The notes beneath the pieces are model-generated. The model searched no databases, had not been told where the DNA came from, and saw only the letters and a list, made by a program, of their open reading frames with translations. A DNA stretch of 5,506 bases from an uncultured Chloroflexaceae bacterium (GTDB lineage: Bacteria; Chloroflexota; Chloroflexia; Chloroflexales; Chloroflexaceae): the NCBI GenBank assembly GCA_937141995.1, contig CAKZQX010000175.1, positions 1 to 5,506 on the forward strand. The letters are read 5' to 3'. The position numbers were made by a program, and so were the translations under genes. Of the stretch, positions 1-5,506 are shown in pieces; position 1 is the first letter of the stretch; each line of letters starts with the position of its first letter.

Positions 1-1382
1 TGACGATGCTGCGCGAACGGGAGCGACTGGCGCGCGAGTTGCATGACAACCTGGGGCAGGTGCTGGGCTACATCAAAACCCAGGCCCAGGCCACCCGCGA
101 ACTGCTGGCCCGGGGTGAGGTAACAACCGCCGACACCTACCTCTCCCAGATGATCGCGGCTTCCCAGGAGAACCATACCGACATCCGCGAGTTTATTCGC
201 GGCGCGACGGCGCGGGCCACCCTTGACCAGGGCTTCTTCGCCACGCTGGAGCACTACCTGCAGCGCTTTGAGCAGCTCTATGGCATCGAGGTCGGTCTGG
301 AGGTTGCGCCGGATCTGCATGATCATGTGTTTGCGCCGGCAACCGATGTGCAGCTTCTGCGCATTATTCAAGAGGCGCTGACCAACAGCCGCAAGCATGC
401 GCAGACGAACCGGGTGGAGGTGACATTCACCGGCACGGCGGACCAGGTGTGTGTGCAGGTCGCCGACAATGGCCGGGGCTTTGAGCCGCAGCAACTGGCG
501 GCTCCGGCGGAAAACGGCCGGCACTACGGGCTGCGTAGCATGCGCGAGCGTGCCGCCGAGATTGGCGGACATCTGCGCGTCGAAGCACGTCCCGGCGCGG
601 GTACACAGGTGATCGTGCAACTGCCCCGCCGGGTCCGCCCACCGCGCATCTCTTCCCCGCTGCGGGTGCTCCTGGTTGATGATCATCCGCTGTTTCTGCA
701 GGGGATGCAAAACCTGCTCACCGGGCGCGGCGTCGATGTAGTCGGAATAGCCGGCGATGGGGTGGCGGCGCTGACCCGCGCGCGGGAACTCCACCCCGAT
801 ATCATCTTGATGGATGTTGAAATGCCTACCTGCAACGGACTGGAGGCAACCCGGTTGATCAAGACCGAACTGCCGGACATCCAGATCGTTATGCTGACCA
901 TGTCCGAGGATGATGCGCATCTGTTTGAGGCGATCAAGTTTGGCGCATCGGGCTACCTGCTCAAGGGACTGGACGCGGACGCATTCTTTCAGTTGCTCAC
1001 CGATGTGATGGAGGGCGAGATGGTGATCTCGCCGGGACTGGCCTCCCGCGTCCTGGCCGAGTTTGCCCATCACGACCACCCCGGCGCGCCGCTTCCGGTT
1101 GCGGTCCCCCTATTCGACCCGGCCCCCCGGCCCGGCCCGACCTTGACTACGGACGACACCCCCATGCCGTCCGACTGCGCCATGCTCCCGGTTGACCTGA
1201 CCGAGCGCCAGATCGAGGTGCTATCGCTGGTGGCGCAGGGCTACACCTACCAGGAGATTGGCGACCAGTTGCACCTCAGTAAGCATACCGTCCGTTACCA
1301 CATGCGCGAGATCATCAGCCAACTGCACCTCAAGAACCGCGCCGAAATCATTGCCTTTGCCCAGCATATCGGGCTGCGTTAG
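1..1382 (+). CDS. Sensor histidine kinase fused to NarL/LuxR-type response regulator (5' end outside window)
   Basis: This gene encodes a two-component system in one polypeptide: a NarX-like kinase followed by a NarL-like transcription factor. Numbering is from the ATG at position 6. The HisKA_3 dimerisation segment lies at about residues 1-68, with phospho-acceptor His13 in ARELHDNLGQ. The HATPase_c domain (about 115-210) has an N-box around Asn127 (QEALTNSRKHA), a G1 box DNGRGF from Asp154, and HYGLRSM at 173. A short linker leads to the receiver (219 to about 340) with acidic pair Asp225/Asp226, phospho-acceptor Asp270, Thr298 and Lys320. A proline-rich linker of about 42 residues precedes the LuxR-type HTH (397-458). 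The ATG at 6 falls inside the dimerisation helix and the frame is open to the window edge, so the true start and the sensor domain lie upstream. I infer intramolecular His13 to Asp270 transfer. The signal and any membrane segments cannot be seen. The domain calls are secure. Confidence 0.93.
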   Translation, partial: TMLRERERLARELHDNLGQVLGYIKTQAQATRELLARGEVTTADTYLSQMIAASQENHTDIREFIRGATARATLDQGFFATLEHYLQRFEQLYGIEVGLEVAPDLHDHVFAPATDVQLLRIIQEALTNSRKHAQTNRVEVTFTGTADQVCVQVADNGRGFEPQQLAAPAENGRHYGLRSMRERAAEIGGHLRVEARPGAGTQVIVQLPRRVRPPRISSPLRVLLVDDHPLFLQGMQNLLTGRGVDVVGIAGDGVAALTRARELHPDIILMDVEMPTCNGLEATRLIKTELPDIQIVMLTMSEDDAHLFEAIKFGASGYLLKGLDADAFFQLLTDVMEGEMVISPGLASRVLAEFAHHDHPGAPLPVAVPLFDPAPRPGPTLTTDDTPMPSDCAMLPVDLTERQIEVLSLVAQGYTYQEIGDQLHLSKHTVRYHMREIISQLHLKNRAEIIAFAQHIGLR

Positions 1383-1388
1383 CACGTT

Positions 1389-1414
1389 GGCACGTTAGCA
1401 TGTGTCAACGTGCC
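1389..1414 (+). terminator. Hairpin after the kinase/regulator gene, possible terminator
   Basis: GGCACGTT (1389-1396) and AACGTGCC (1407-1414) are perfect 8-base inverted repeats around a 10-base loop, starting 7 bases after the stop codon. The left arm is preceded by a partial direct copy (GCACGTT at 1382-1388). No T-run follows, so it is not a classical intrinsic terminator. Its placement right after a stop codon suggests an RNA 3'-end structure, but a protein binding site is also possible. Confidence 0.4.
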
Positions 1415-1434
1415 GATGTCACGACCTATCACGG

Positions 1435-1468
1435 CGTGATAGGCATGCGTAGAGCGATGCCTATCACG
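1435..1468 (+). repeat. 12-bp-stem inverted repeat overlapping the 19-bp palindrome
   Basis: CGTGATAGGCAT (1435-1446) and ATGCCTATCACG (1457-1468) are perfectly complementary around the 10-base loop GCGTAGAGCG. The left arm is also the right half of the 19-bp palindrome at 1425-1443, so in RNA the two foldings would exclude each other. No T-run follows the stem. It may be part of a transcript 3' end, an attenuator-like leader, or only a by-product of repeated protein binding sites. Confidence 0.5.
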
Positions 1469-1511
1469 GCATGACCGCTCGGACTATCACCCCAACTATC
1501 ACCGTGAGGGA

Positions 1512-1540
1512 GTGTTTTCTGCGGGCTCCTTCCCTACAAT
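1512..1540 (+). promoter_or_regulatory. Possible promoter for the spondin/propeller gene
   Basis: TACAAT at 1535-1540 is a good match to a -10 hexamer. Seventeen bases upstream the sequence is GTGTTT (1512-1517), a poor -35 element, as would be expected of an activator-dependent promoter. Transcription would begin near 1547 and leave a leader of about 125 bases. Four forward CTATCAC motifs would then lie at roughly -45 to -121, positions typical for class I/II activators, and one reverse motif in the leader at about +37. The call rests on a single hexamer. Confidence 0.3.
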
Positions 1541-1652
1541 CCATCGTGAGCAGTCACACACTCTGGTGCAGAACGCGGCGCTGTGATAGGGACACTCGCC
1601 GGTTGCGCATCAGAGTAGGCTCGGTGATTGTTCTACGCACTGGTATAAGTTC

Positions 1653-1660
1653 AAGGAAGG
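1653..1660 (+). promoter_or_regulatory. Ribosome binding site of the spondin/propeller gene
   Basis: The purine-rich AAGGAAGG ends 10 bases before the ATG at 1671 and is the only Shine-Dalgarno-like string close to it. It supports this start, as does the signal peptide that begins exactly there. Confidence 0.7.
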
Positions 1661-1670
1661 ATCTGCCTGT

Positions 1671-4600
1671 ATGAACAAACGCATTGGTGGCATTCTTGCC
1701 GTTGTGATCATGCTTGGATTGACACTCGTGTCGGTTGGCGCGGGCGTGCGGCCCAGCGCCCTGCATGCGCAACCCGACGCAACAACCTTTACCGTCCGCC
1801 TGGAGAACATCTCGGATAACAGCGCCCTGCCCGGTCCATTCTCACCCGGCGTCTGGGCCGTCCATGACCAGCCGAATCCCTTCTTCACCGTGAATCAGCC
1901 GGATCGCGGCGACGGTCTGGCCGCAATCGCCGAAGACGGTAATCCCGACCCGCTGGCGGCAGCGATTGCGAGCCAGAGCGGTATTCAGTCCAGTGGGATC
2001 TTCGACACGCCGGTAGGTGCATCCGGGCGTGCGCCGCTCTTGCCCGGCGAGGCATACGAGTTTACCTTCAGCGCCTCCCCCGACGAACGGCTCTCGCTGG
2101 CGACCATGCTGGTACAGACGAACGATATCTTTGCCGGGCCAGTGGGTGCCGGGATCGACCTGTTCGATGATAGCGGCAACCCGCTGCCCGCCCGCGACAT
2201 CACCGAGGAATTGCCCTTCTGGGATGTCGGCTCGGAGGTGAATGAAGTCCCCGGTATGGGGCCAAACCAGGCTCCGCGTCAGCCCGCCCCGGATACCGGC
2301 GCAGCGGAGGGTGTGGTCGTGGGCTTCACCAATACCACGCGCGGCCTGCCCCGCCCCAGTCAGATCGCCGATATCAGGGTCACTGAGGCGGACGGCACCT
2401 TTACCATCACTGTTGAGAATATATCGGGCACGCGCGCGATCACGACGCCGATTGCCCCGGTCTTCTATGCCACCCACAATAGCGCCTGGACCTTCTTCGA
2501 GATCGATCAACCGGCGAGTGCCGGACTGGAACTGCTGGCGGAAGATGGCCCGCCCAGTGGTCTGGTGAGTGAGCATACCGGCGTAACCGGCACAGGTGAG
2601 GTTGGCGCGGCGGGCGCTGGACCGGCTTTCCCCGGTGAGAGCTACCAGTTCAGCGTCACGCCAACGCTCGCCTATCCCTACCTGTCGCTGGCAACCATGG
2701 TGGTCGAGTCAAATGATGCGTTCCTGGCCTTCGATCCGGAGGGCATCGCGCTGCTCAACGCGCGCGGCGTGCCCCGCTCCGTCGCCGATATTCAGGCCGA
2801 CATCCGGCGCGAACTGGCGGTGTGGGATGCCGGCACCGAAGAGAACGAGGTTCCGGGTGCCGGTCCCAATCAGCCGCTGCGCAGTGGAGGGGTTGATGTG
2901 GGAATGGCTGAGAACAGCAATGTGCGCCGCTACGCCGACGCTACCAACGACCTGGCCGGGGGCAATGGTGGCGGCTTTACCGATCTCTCTATCGAACTGG
3001 TCGGCGGCACGACCTTCAGCGTCACGCTGCGCAACACCAGCGATACCACGCCCTACAACGGCATACTGACGCCGGTAGCCTGGGCCACGCATGACGAGCG
3101 GGTCAGCCTGTTCGAGATCGGGGAGCCCGCTTCGGTGGGGTTGGAACGTCTGGCCGAAGATGGCAATGCTCAACCTCTGGCCGATGCCCTGTCCGCCTTT
3201 ATTGGCAATGGCGTCGGGACGGCTGCGGTTGAAGGCAGCGGTGGTATTGGCGCAGGTGGGGAGTTTGCCTTTACCGTCACGCCAACCACGACCTATCCCT
3301 ACCTGAGCCTGGCCTCGATGATCGTGCCGTCGAACGATACCTTTATGGCCTTCTTCCCGGAGGGCATCAAGCTGCTGAACGACGACGGCAGCCCCCGCAC
3401 GCAGCCGGAGATCAACGCCGACATCGCCGCGAGGTTCATTGCCTGGGATGCCGGGACTGAGCGCAACCAGGCGGGCGCGGCCGGGCCGGATCAGGCTCCC
3501 CGGCAGGCCGGCCCCGACACCGGCGCGGATGAGGGCGACGGCACGGTGCGCATTCTCAACGACGCCAATCCCGATCCGGTCTGGGACTACGCCCCGCTGA
3601 CCGACGTGCTACGCGCTACGCTCATCCCGCAGATCGATGTCGTCGGGCCGGGTGCGGTGTTTGCCGCCACCAACGACCCGGCGGGCAACGAAGTGGTGAT
3701 GTACAACCGGGGCGACGATGGGCGGCTGACCTACTTCCAGGCCTTCCCCACCGACGGCGCGGGCTCCGGCGCGGGTCTGACCTCGGCCAATGATCCGCTC
3801 GGCTCGCAGGACTCGCTGATTGTCTACAACCACTGGCTGTTTGTGGTCAACGCGGGCAGCGACGAGATCACCTCGTTCCGCATCAGCCGCGACGGTTTGA
3901 CCCGCGTGAGTACGGTGACCTCGGGCGGGGATTACCCGGTCAGCCTGACGGCCTACAACAACTGGCTTTATGTGTTGAACGTGGGTGGCGCAGGCAACAT
4001 CAGCGGCTTCAGCATCGGCGCGGACGGCAGCCTGACACCGCTGCCCGACTCCACCCGCTCGCTGGATACCGGCAACAGTAGCCCGCCCAACACCGTACTG
4101 GCACCATCGCAGGTTTCGTTCAGCCCCGATGGGCAGTGGCTAGTCATCACCGAGGGTGGCTCAAATGAGATCCATGTCTTCAGCGTTGACAGCAGCGGTC
4201 TGCCGGCGGCCAACCCAGAGACCAGTTCCTCGGCGGGTGATCTGCCCTTCTCGTTCCTCTTCACCGACGCGGATACCCTGGCTGTGCCGGAAGCCCCCGG
4301 TGGCGCGGTTTCGTCCTACCGGCTCAACCCGGACGGCAGCCTGCAGGTGATTAGCGCATCGGTGCCCAGCGGCGAACTGGCGTCCTGCTGGATCGTCGGT
4401 GTGGAGGATTACCTGTATGTCTCCAACACCGCCGGCGACAGCGTCTCCAGCTATCGGGTCAACCCGAACGGCAGCCTGACGCTGCTGGAAGCGCAGGCGA
4501 TCACCCGGCCGGCCGGTTCAGCTCCCACCGACATGGCGCTGATCGATAACTACATGTATGTGTTGAACCCGGCGCAGAGCATTATTACCGCGTACGACAT

Positions 4601-4748
4601 CGACCTGACGGATGGTAGTGTCGCGTCGTTGAGTAACCCGGTCAATATCCTGGGGATTACTCCCGGTTCACAGGGCGTGGCGGCCTACAACTTCACGCCG
4701 GCCGCCGGTTCCGGTCAGACCATCTACCTGCCCCTGGTTGTGCGGTAG
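1671..4748 (+). CDS. Exported protein with three spondin-like domains and a seven-bladed beta-propeller
   Basis: Role unknown; probably an extracellular or surface adhesion or binding protein. Residues 1-33 form a signal peptide: basic MNKR, a hydrophobic stretch at 8-26, likely cleavage after SALHA. Three tandem spondin_N-type units follow at about 39-242, 243-447 and 448-654. Shared marks are TFxVxLxN, a (W/Y)A(V/T)H segment, LAEDG, LSLA(T/S)M, ND.F, and in the core of each unit WD(V/A)G(S/T)E with GP(N/D)Q. Residues 662 to about 1010 make seven beta-propeller blades resembling the lactonase/YVTN families. Blade strands begin near 662, 723, 766, 824, 870, 915 and 962, several with LYVLN-like strands and DGSL turns. 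The chain ends in TIYLPLVVR, a tail I associate with exported Chloroflexia proteins. I noticed only one cysteine (Cys906). Catalysis cannot be claimed: propellers of this type are often binding modules. The gene follows the kinase/regulator in the same direction but 288 bases away, and appears to be transcribed alone. Confidence 0.93.
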   Translation: MNKRIGGILAVVIMLGLTLVSVGAGVRPSALHAQPDATTFTVRLENISDNSALPGPFSPGVWAVHDQPNPFFTVNQPDRGDGLAAIAEDGNPDPLAAAIASQSGIQSSGIFDTPVGASGRAPLLPGEAYEFTFSASPDERLSLATMLVQTNDIFAGPVGAGIDLFDDSGNPLPARDITEELPFWDVGSEVNEVPGMGPNQAPRQPAPDTGAAEGVVVGFTNTTRGLPRPSQIADIRVTEADGTFTITVENISGTRAITTPIAPVFYATHNSAWTFFEIDQPASAGLELLAEDGPPSGLVSEHTGVTGTGEVGAAGAGPAFPGESYQFSVTPTLAYPYLSLATMVVESNDAFLAFDPEGIALLNARGVPRSVADIQADIRRELAVWDAGTEENEVPGAGPNQPLRSGGVDVGMAENSNVRRYADATNDLAGGNGGGFTDLSIELVGGTTFSVTLRNTSDTTPYNGILTPVAWATHDERVSLFEIGEPASVGLERLAEDGNAQPLADALSAFIGNGVGTAAVEGSGGIGAGGEFAFTVTPTTTYPYLSLASMIVPSNDTFMAFFPEGIKLLNDDGSPRTQPEINADIAARFIAWDAGTERNQAGAAGPDQAPRQAGPDTGADEGDGTVRILNDANPDPVWDYAPLTDVLRATLIPQIDVVGPGAVFAATNDPAGNEVVMYNRGDDGRLTYFQAFPTDGAGSGAGLTSANDPLGSQDSLIVYNHWLFVVNAGSDEITSFRISRDGLTRVSTVTSGGDYPVSLTAYNNWLYVLNVGGAGNISGFSIGADGSLTPLPDSTRSLDTGNSSPPNTVLAPSQVSFSPDGQWLVITEGGSNEIHVFSVDSSGLPAANPETSSSAGDLPFSFLFTDADTLAVPEAPGGAVSSYRLNPDGSLQVISASVPSGELASCWIVGVEDYLYVSNTAGDSVSSYRVNPNGSLTLLEAQAITRPAGSAPTDMALIDNYMYVLNPAQSIITAYDIDLTDGSVASLSNPVNILGITPGSQGVAAYNFTPAAGSGQTIYLPLVVR
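1785..3632 (+). repeat. Three tandem ~615-bp coding units (spondin-like)
   Basis: The units cover about 1785-2396, 2397-3011 and 3012-3632, i.e. 204, 205 and 207 residues. Each holds the spondin core plus a trailing linker strand: the second and third begin VRRYADA and VRILNDA, and the first is the most divergent. Units 2 and 3 resemble each other most, sharing YPYLSLA, (D/F)PEGI(A/K)LLN and IAWDAGTE or VWDAGTE. Unit 1 has ERLSLATM and a different following loop. This pattern suggests that the duplication giving units 2 and 3 came after the split from unit 1. The repeats are clear in protein; at the DNA level they have diverged, so recombination between them is less likely. Confidence 0.85.
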
Positions 4749-4775
4749 GTGTAGTTAGACAAGTCCTGATCTCAA

Positions 4776-4806
4776 CCCTCCCGCATGTTTCACACATGCG
4801 GGAGGG
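4776..4806 (+). terminator. 13-bp perfect hairpin after the spondin/propeller gene
   Basis: The arms at 4776-4788 (starting CCCTCCCGCATG) and 4794-4806 are perfectly complementary around the 5-base loop TTCAC, beginning 27 bases after the TAG stop. The stem is GC-rich and would be very stable. No T-run directly follows; the nearest is TTTT about 18 bases later. It most likely ends or protects the transcript, and its symmetry would let it act on either strand. Confidence 0.7.
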
Positions 4807-4941
4807 CCAGCTTATACTGATCTGTTTTAATAGCCACAGAGAACACGCAAAACGCAAAGGTGCTGAGCGGGAATGTGCTGCCCCTGTGCCGGTTGCCACT
4901 ATTTCAGTTGATTGCTGTTTTGATAGCAAATGGGTATCAGG
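4807..4941. other. Intergenic stretch with ACAGAGAACACGCAAA-type sequence
   Basis: No gene is supported here. The stretch at 4834-4860 (CCACAGAGAACACGCAAA and onward to CGCAAAGG) resembles low-complexity intergenic strings built on ACAGAG and ACGCAAA that recur in many environmental bacterial genomes. That resemblance is from memory and has not been searched. Short reading frames crossing this segment look random. Confidence 0.35.
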
Positions 4942-5298
4942 CTATAATAAGATGGTTTTTTCTGTAGTTATTTCGCACTCAAACAGATTACTATTCTGCT
5001 ATCCGGTTTTGTGGGTCCGGCAGAAGCGCTCAAGCCGGCGTATGGCGATTTCACAGTAGATCGGGTCACTATGCAGCGTGTAACATCTGCGACCGAGCAT
5101 GTCCGCCGCCAGCAGCGTTGCCCCCGAATGACAGAAAAAGTTCAGAACGGTATCATCCGGTTGAGAACTTGCCCTGATAATGCGTTCGATACTCTTCAGC
5201 GGCTTTTGCGCATAGCATCCATTAACATTCTCTTCCATACGATAGAAAACCTGTTGAATATCCACCCAGACATTGCCGGCGCGGATATGCTCCGACAT
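4942..5298 (-). pseudogene. Decayed C-terminal fragment of a site-specific DNA methyltransferase
   Basis: Reading from 5298 down, the first 99 codons match the C-terminal third of beta-class N4-cytosine/N6-adenine methyltransferases: GNVWVDI, RMEENVNG, a Q-K-P motif (AQKP at 30-33), IERIIRASS, the motif I region VLNFFCHSGAT (51-61), AADMLGRR and DPIYCEIAIRRLERF. The DPPY-containing N-terminal two thirds are absent. Key positions are altered: the usual Asp of motif I is Asn53, NGYPTQKP has become NGCYAQKP, and the ribose-binding acidic position after beta strand 2 is His76. A TAG at 4999-5001 interrupts the frame where relatives usually have Trp (TGW). Beyond it the same frame continues QNSNLFECEI to a TAG at 4942-4944, resembling the WQNxNPFE tail of the family. 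Upstream, the frame meets a TAA at 5311-5313, directly after an ATG with a GGGAGG string (5320-5325) before it. It was probably part of a restriction-modification or orphan methylase gene and is almost surely inactive. Confidence 0.8.
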
Positions 5299-5506
5299 AC
5301 AACTGCATCTTTACATTAGCCTCCCTGCTGACTCATCGCTCACTTTAACCGGGTGCGTTTTGTAAAGACTATACGGCATGTTTGTGCAGTTATGGGCTTT
5401 CTTTAAGAAAAATGTTTTTCAACGAGTTTCTCGGGCTAACGTACCATGCCCTGCACACAAGGCTTGCTGCTGCCCCAAACTGCCTCTCGCTGCACCTCTC
5501 CTGCCA
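5299..5506. other. Non-coding stretch upstream of the methyltransferase remnant
   Basis: I see no gene and no remaining methyltransferase N-terminus in any frame. On the - strand, TATAGT (5368-5373) could be a -10 element, but no good -35 accompanies it. Small symmetries are present: GAAAAATGTTTTTC at 5407-5420 and CGAGTTTCTCG nearby. The stretch is visibly richer in A+T than the first two genes. Confidence 0.4.

Larger units (their letters stand above)
1425..1589. promoter_or_regulatory. Cluster of six CTATCAC/GTGATAG motifs, candidate operator array
   Basis: The 7-mer CTATCAC occurs at 1426-1432, 1461-1467, 1484-1490 and 1496-1502, and as its complement GTGATAG at 1436-1442 and 1583-1589. 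The first pair forms the 19-bp palindrome CCTATCACGGCGTGATAGG (1425-1443), perfect around a single central base. The starts of the four forward copies are 35, 23 and 12 bases apart, roughly three, two and one turns of the helix. The sequence CCTATCACGGC(G/A)TGA is repeated at 1425-1439 and 1460-1474 with one mismatch. The cluster sits between a LuxR-family regulator gene and the start of the secreted-protein gene, so it is a natural candidate for the binding sites of that regulator. That assignment is inference; the repeats and symmetry are read directly. Confidence 0.6.

Noticed and set aside
1425..1589. CTATCAC repeats as a CRISPR array
   Set aside because: The units are only 7-19 bases, occur in both orientations, and lack regular spacer length.
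1641..1649. Extended -10-like TGGTATAAG just before the spondin/propeller gene
   Set aside because: Transcription would start inside or at the AAGGAAGG ribosome binding site, leaving almost no leader, and no -35 element is present.
1471..1674. 67-codon + strand frame in the intergenic region
   Set aside because: It has no ribosome binding site, runs through the repeat cluster and promoter region, overlaps the next start, and its translation has no recognisable features.
1842..2576. 244-codon open frame on the - strand inside the spondin region
   Set aside because: It lies opposite a well-supported gene with clear domains; the translation is rich in Gly and Arg without recognisable motifs, as expected of an antisense shadow in GC-rich DNA.
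4693..4929. 78-codon - strand frame spanning the hairpin and the end of the large gene
   Set aside because: It crosses the terminator stem and the ACGCAAA-type intergenic string, and the translation looks random.
5011..5319. 102-codon + strand frame opposite the methyltransferase remnant
   Set aside because: It mirrors the recognisable methyltransferase frame on the - strand and shows no family features of its own.

Overview
The window looks like chromosomal DNA from a GC-rich bacterium, most likely a member of Chloroflexota (class Chloroflexia). The evidence is the composition of the coding DNA, a NarL-type kinase/regulator fusion, and a secreted spondin/beta-propeller protein whose last residues (IYLPLVVR) resemble the ends of many exported Chloroflexia proteins. 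The lineage is an inference from family resemblance; there is no rRNA or other marker gene here.

Layout: (1) 1-1382, + strand, holds the 3' part of a gene that runs in from the left. It encodes a HisKA_3/HATPase_c sensor kinase fused in one chain to a NarL/LuxR-type response regulator (receiver plus HTH). (2) 1383-1670 is a 288-bp intergenic region rich in symmetry. It has one 8-bp hairpin, then six copies of the 7-mer CTATCAC/GTGATAG within 164 bp, which build a 19-bp palindrome and an overlapping 12-bp-stem hairpin. A possible promoter and a ribosome binding site follow. (3) 1671-4748, + strand, encodes a 1025-residue exported protein: signal peptide, three tandem spondin-like units of about 205 residues, a seven-bladed lactonase-like beta-propeller, and the C-terminal motif. 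(4) 4776-4806 is a 13-bp perfect hairpin just after that gene, probably its terminator. (5) 4807-5506 is less GC-rich and carries, on the - strand, a decayed C-terminal fragment of a DNA methyltransferase with a premature TAG; the last ~210 bases show no gene.

A working model is that the kinase/regulator controls the spondin/propeller gene through the CTATCAC cluster between them. This rests only on adjacency, shared direction and the repeat cluster. The most interesting items are the repeat array with its mutually exclusive foldings, the one-protein two-component regulator next to it, and the unusual three-spondin plus propeller architecture. The methyltransferase remnant is a clear case of gene decay.
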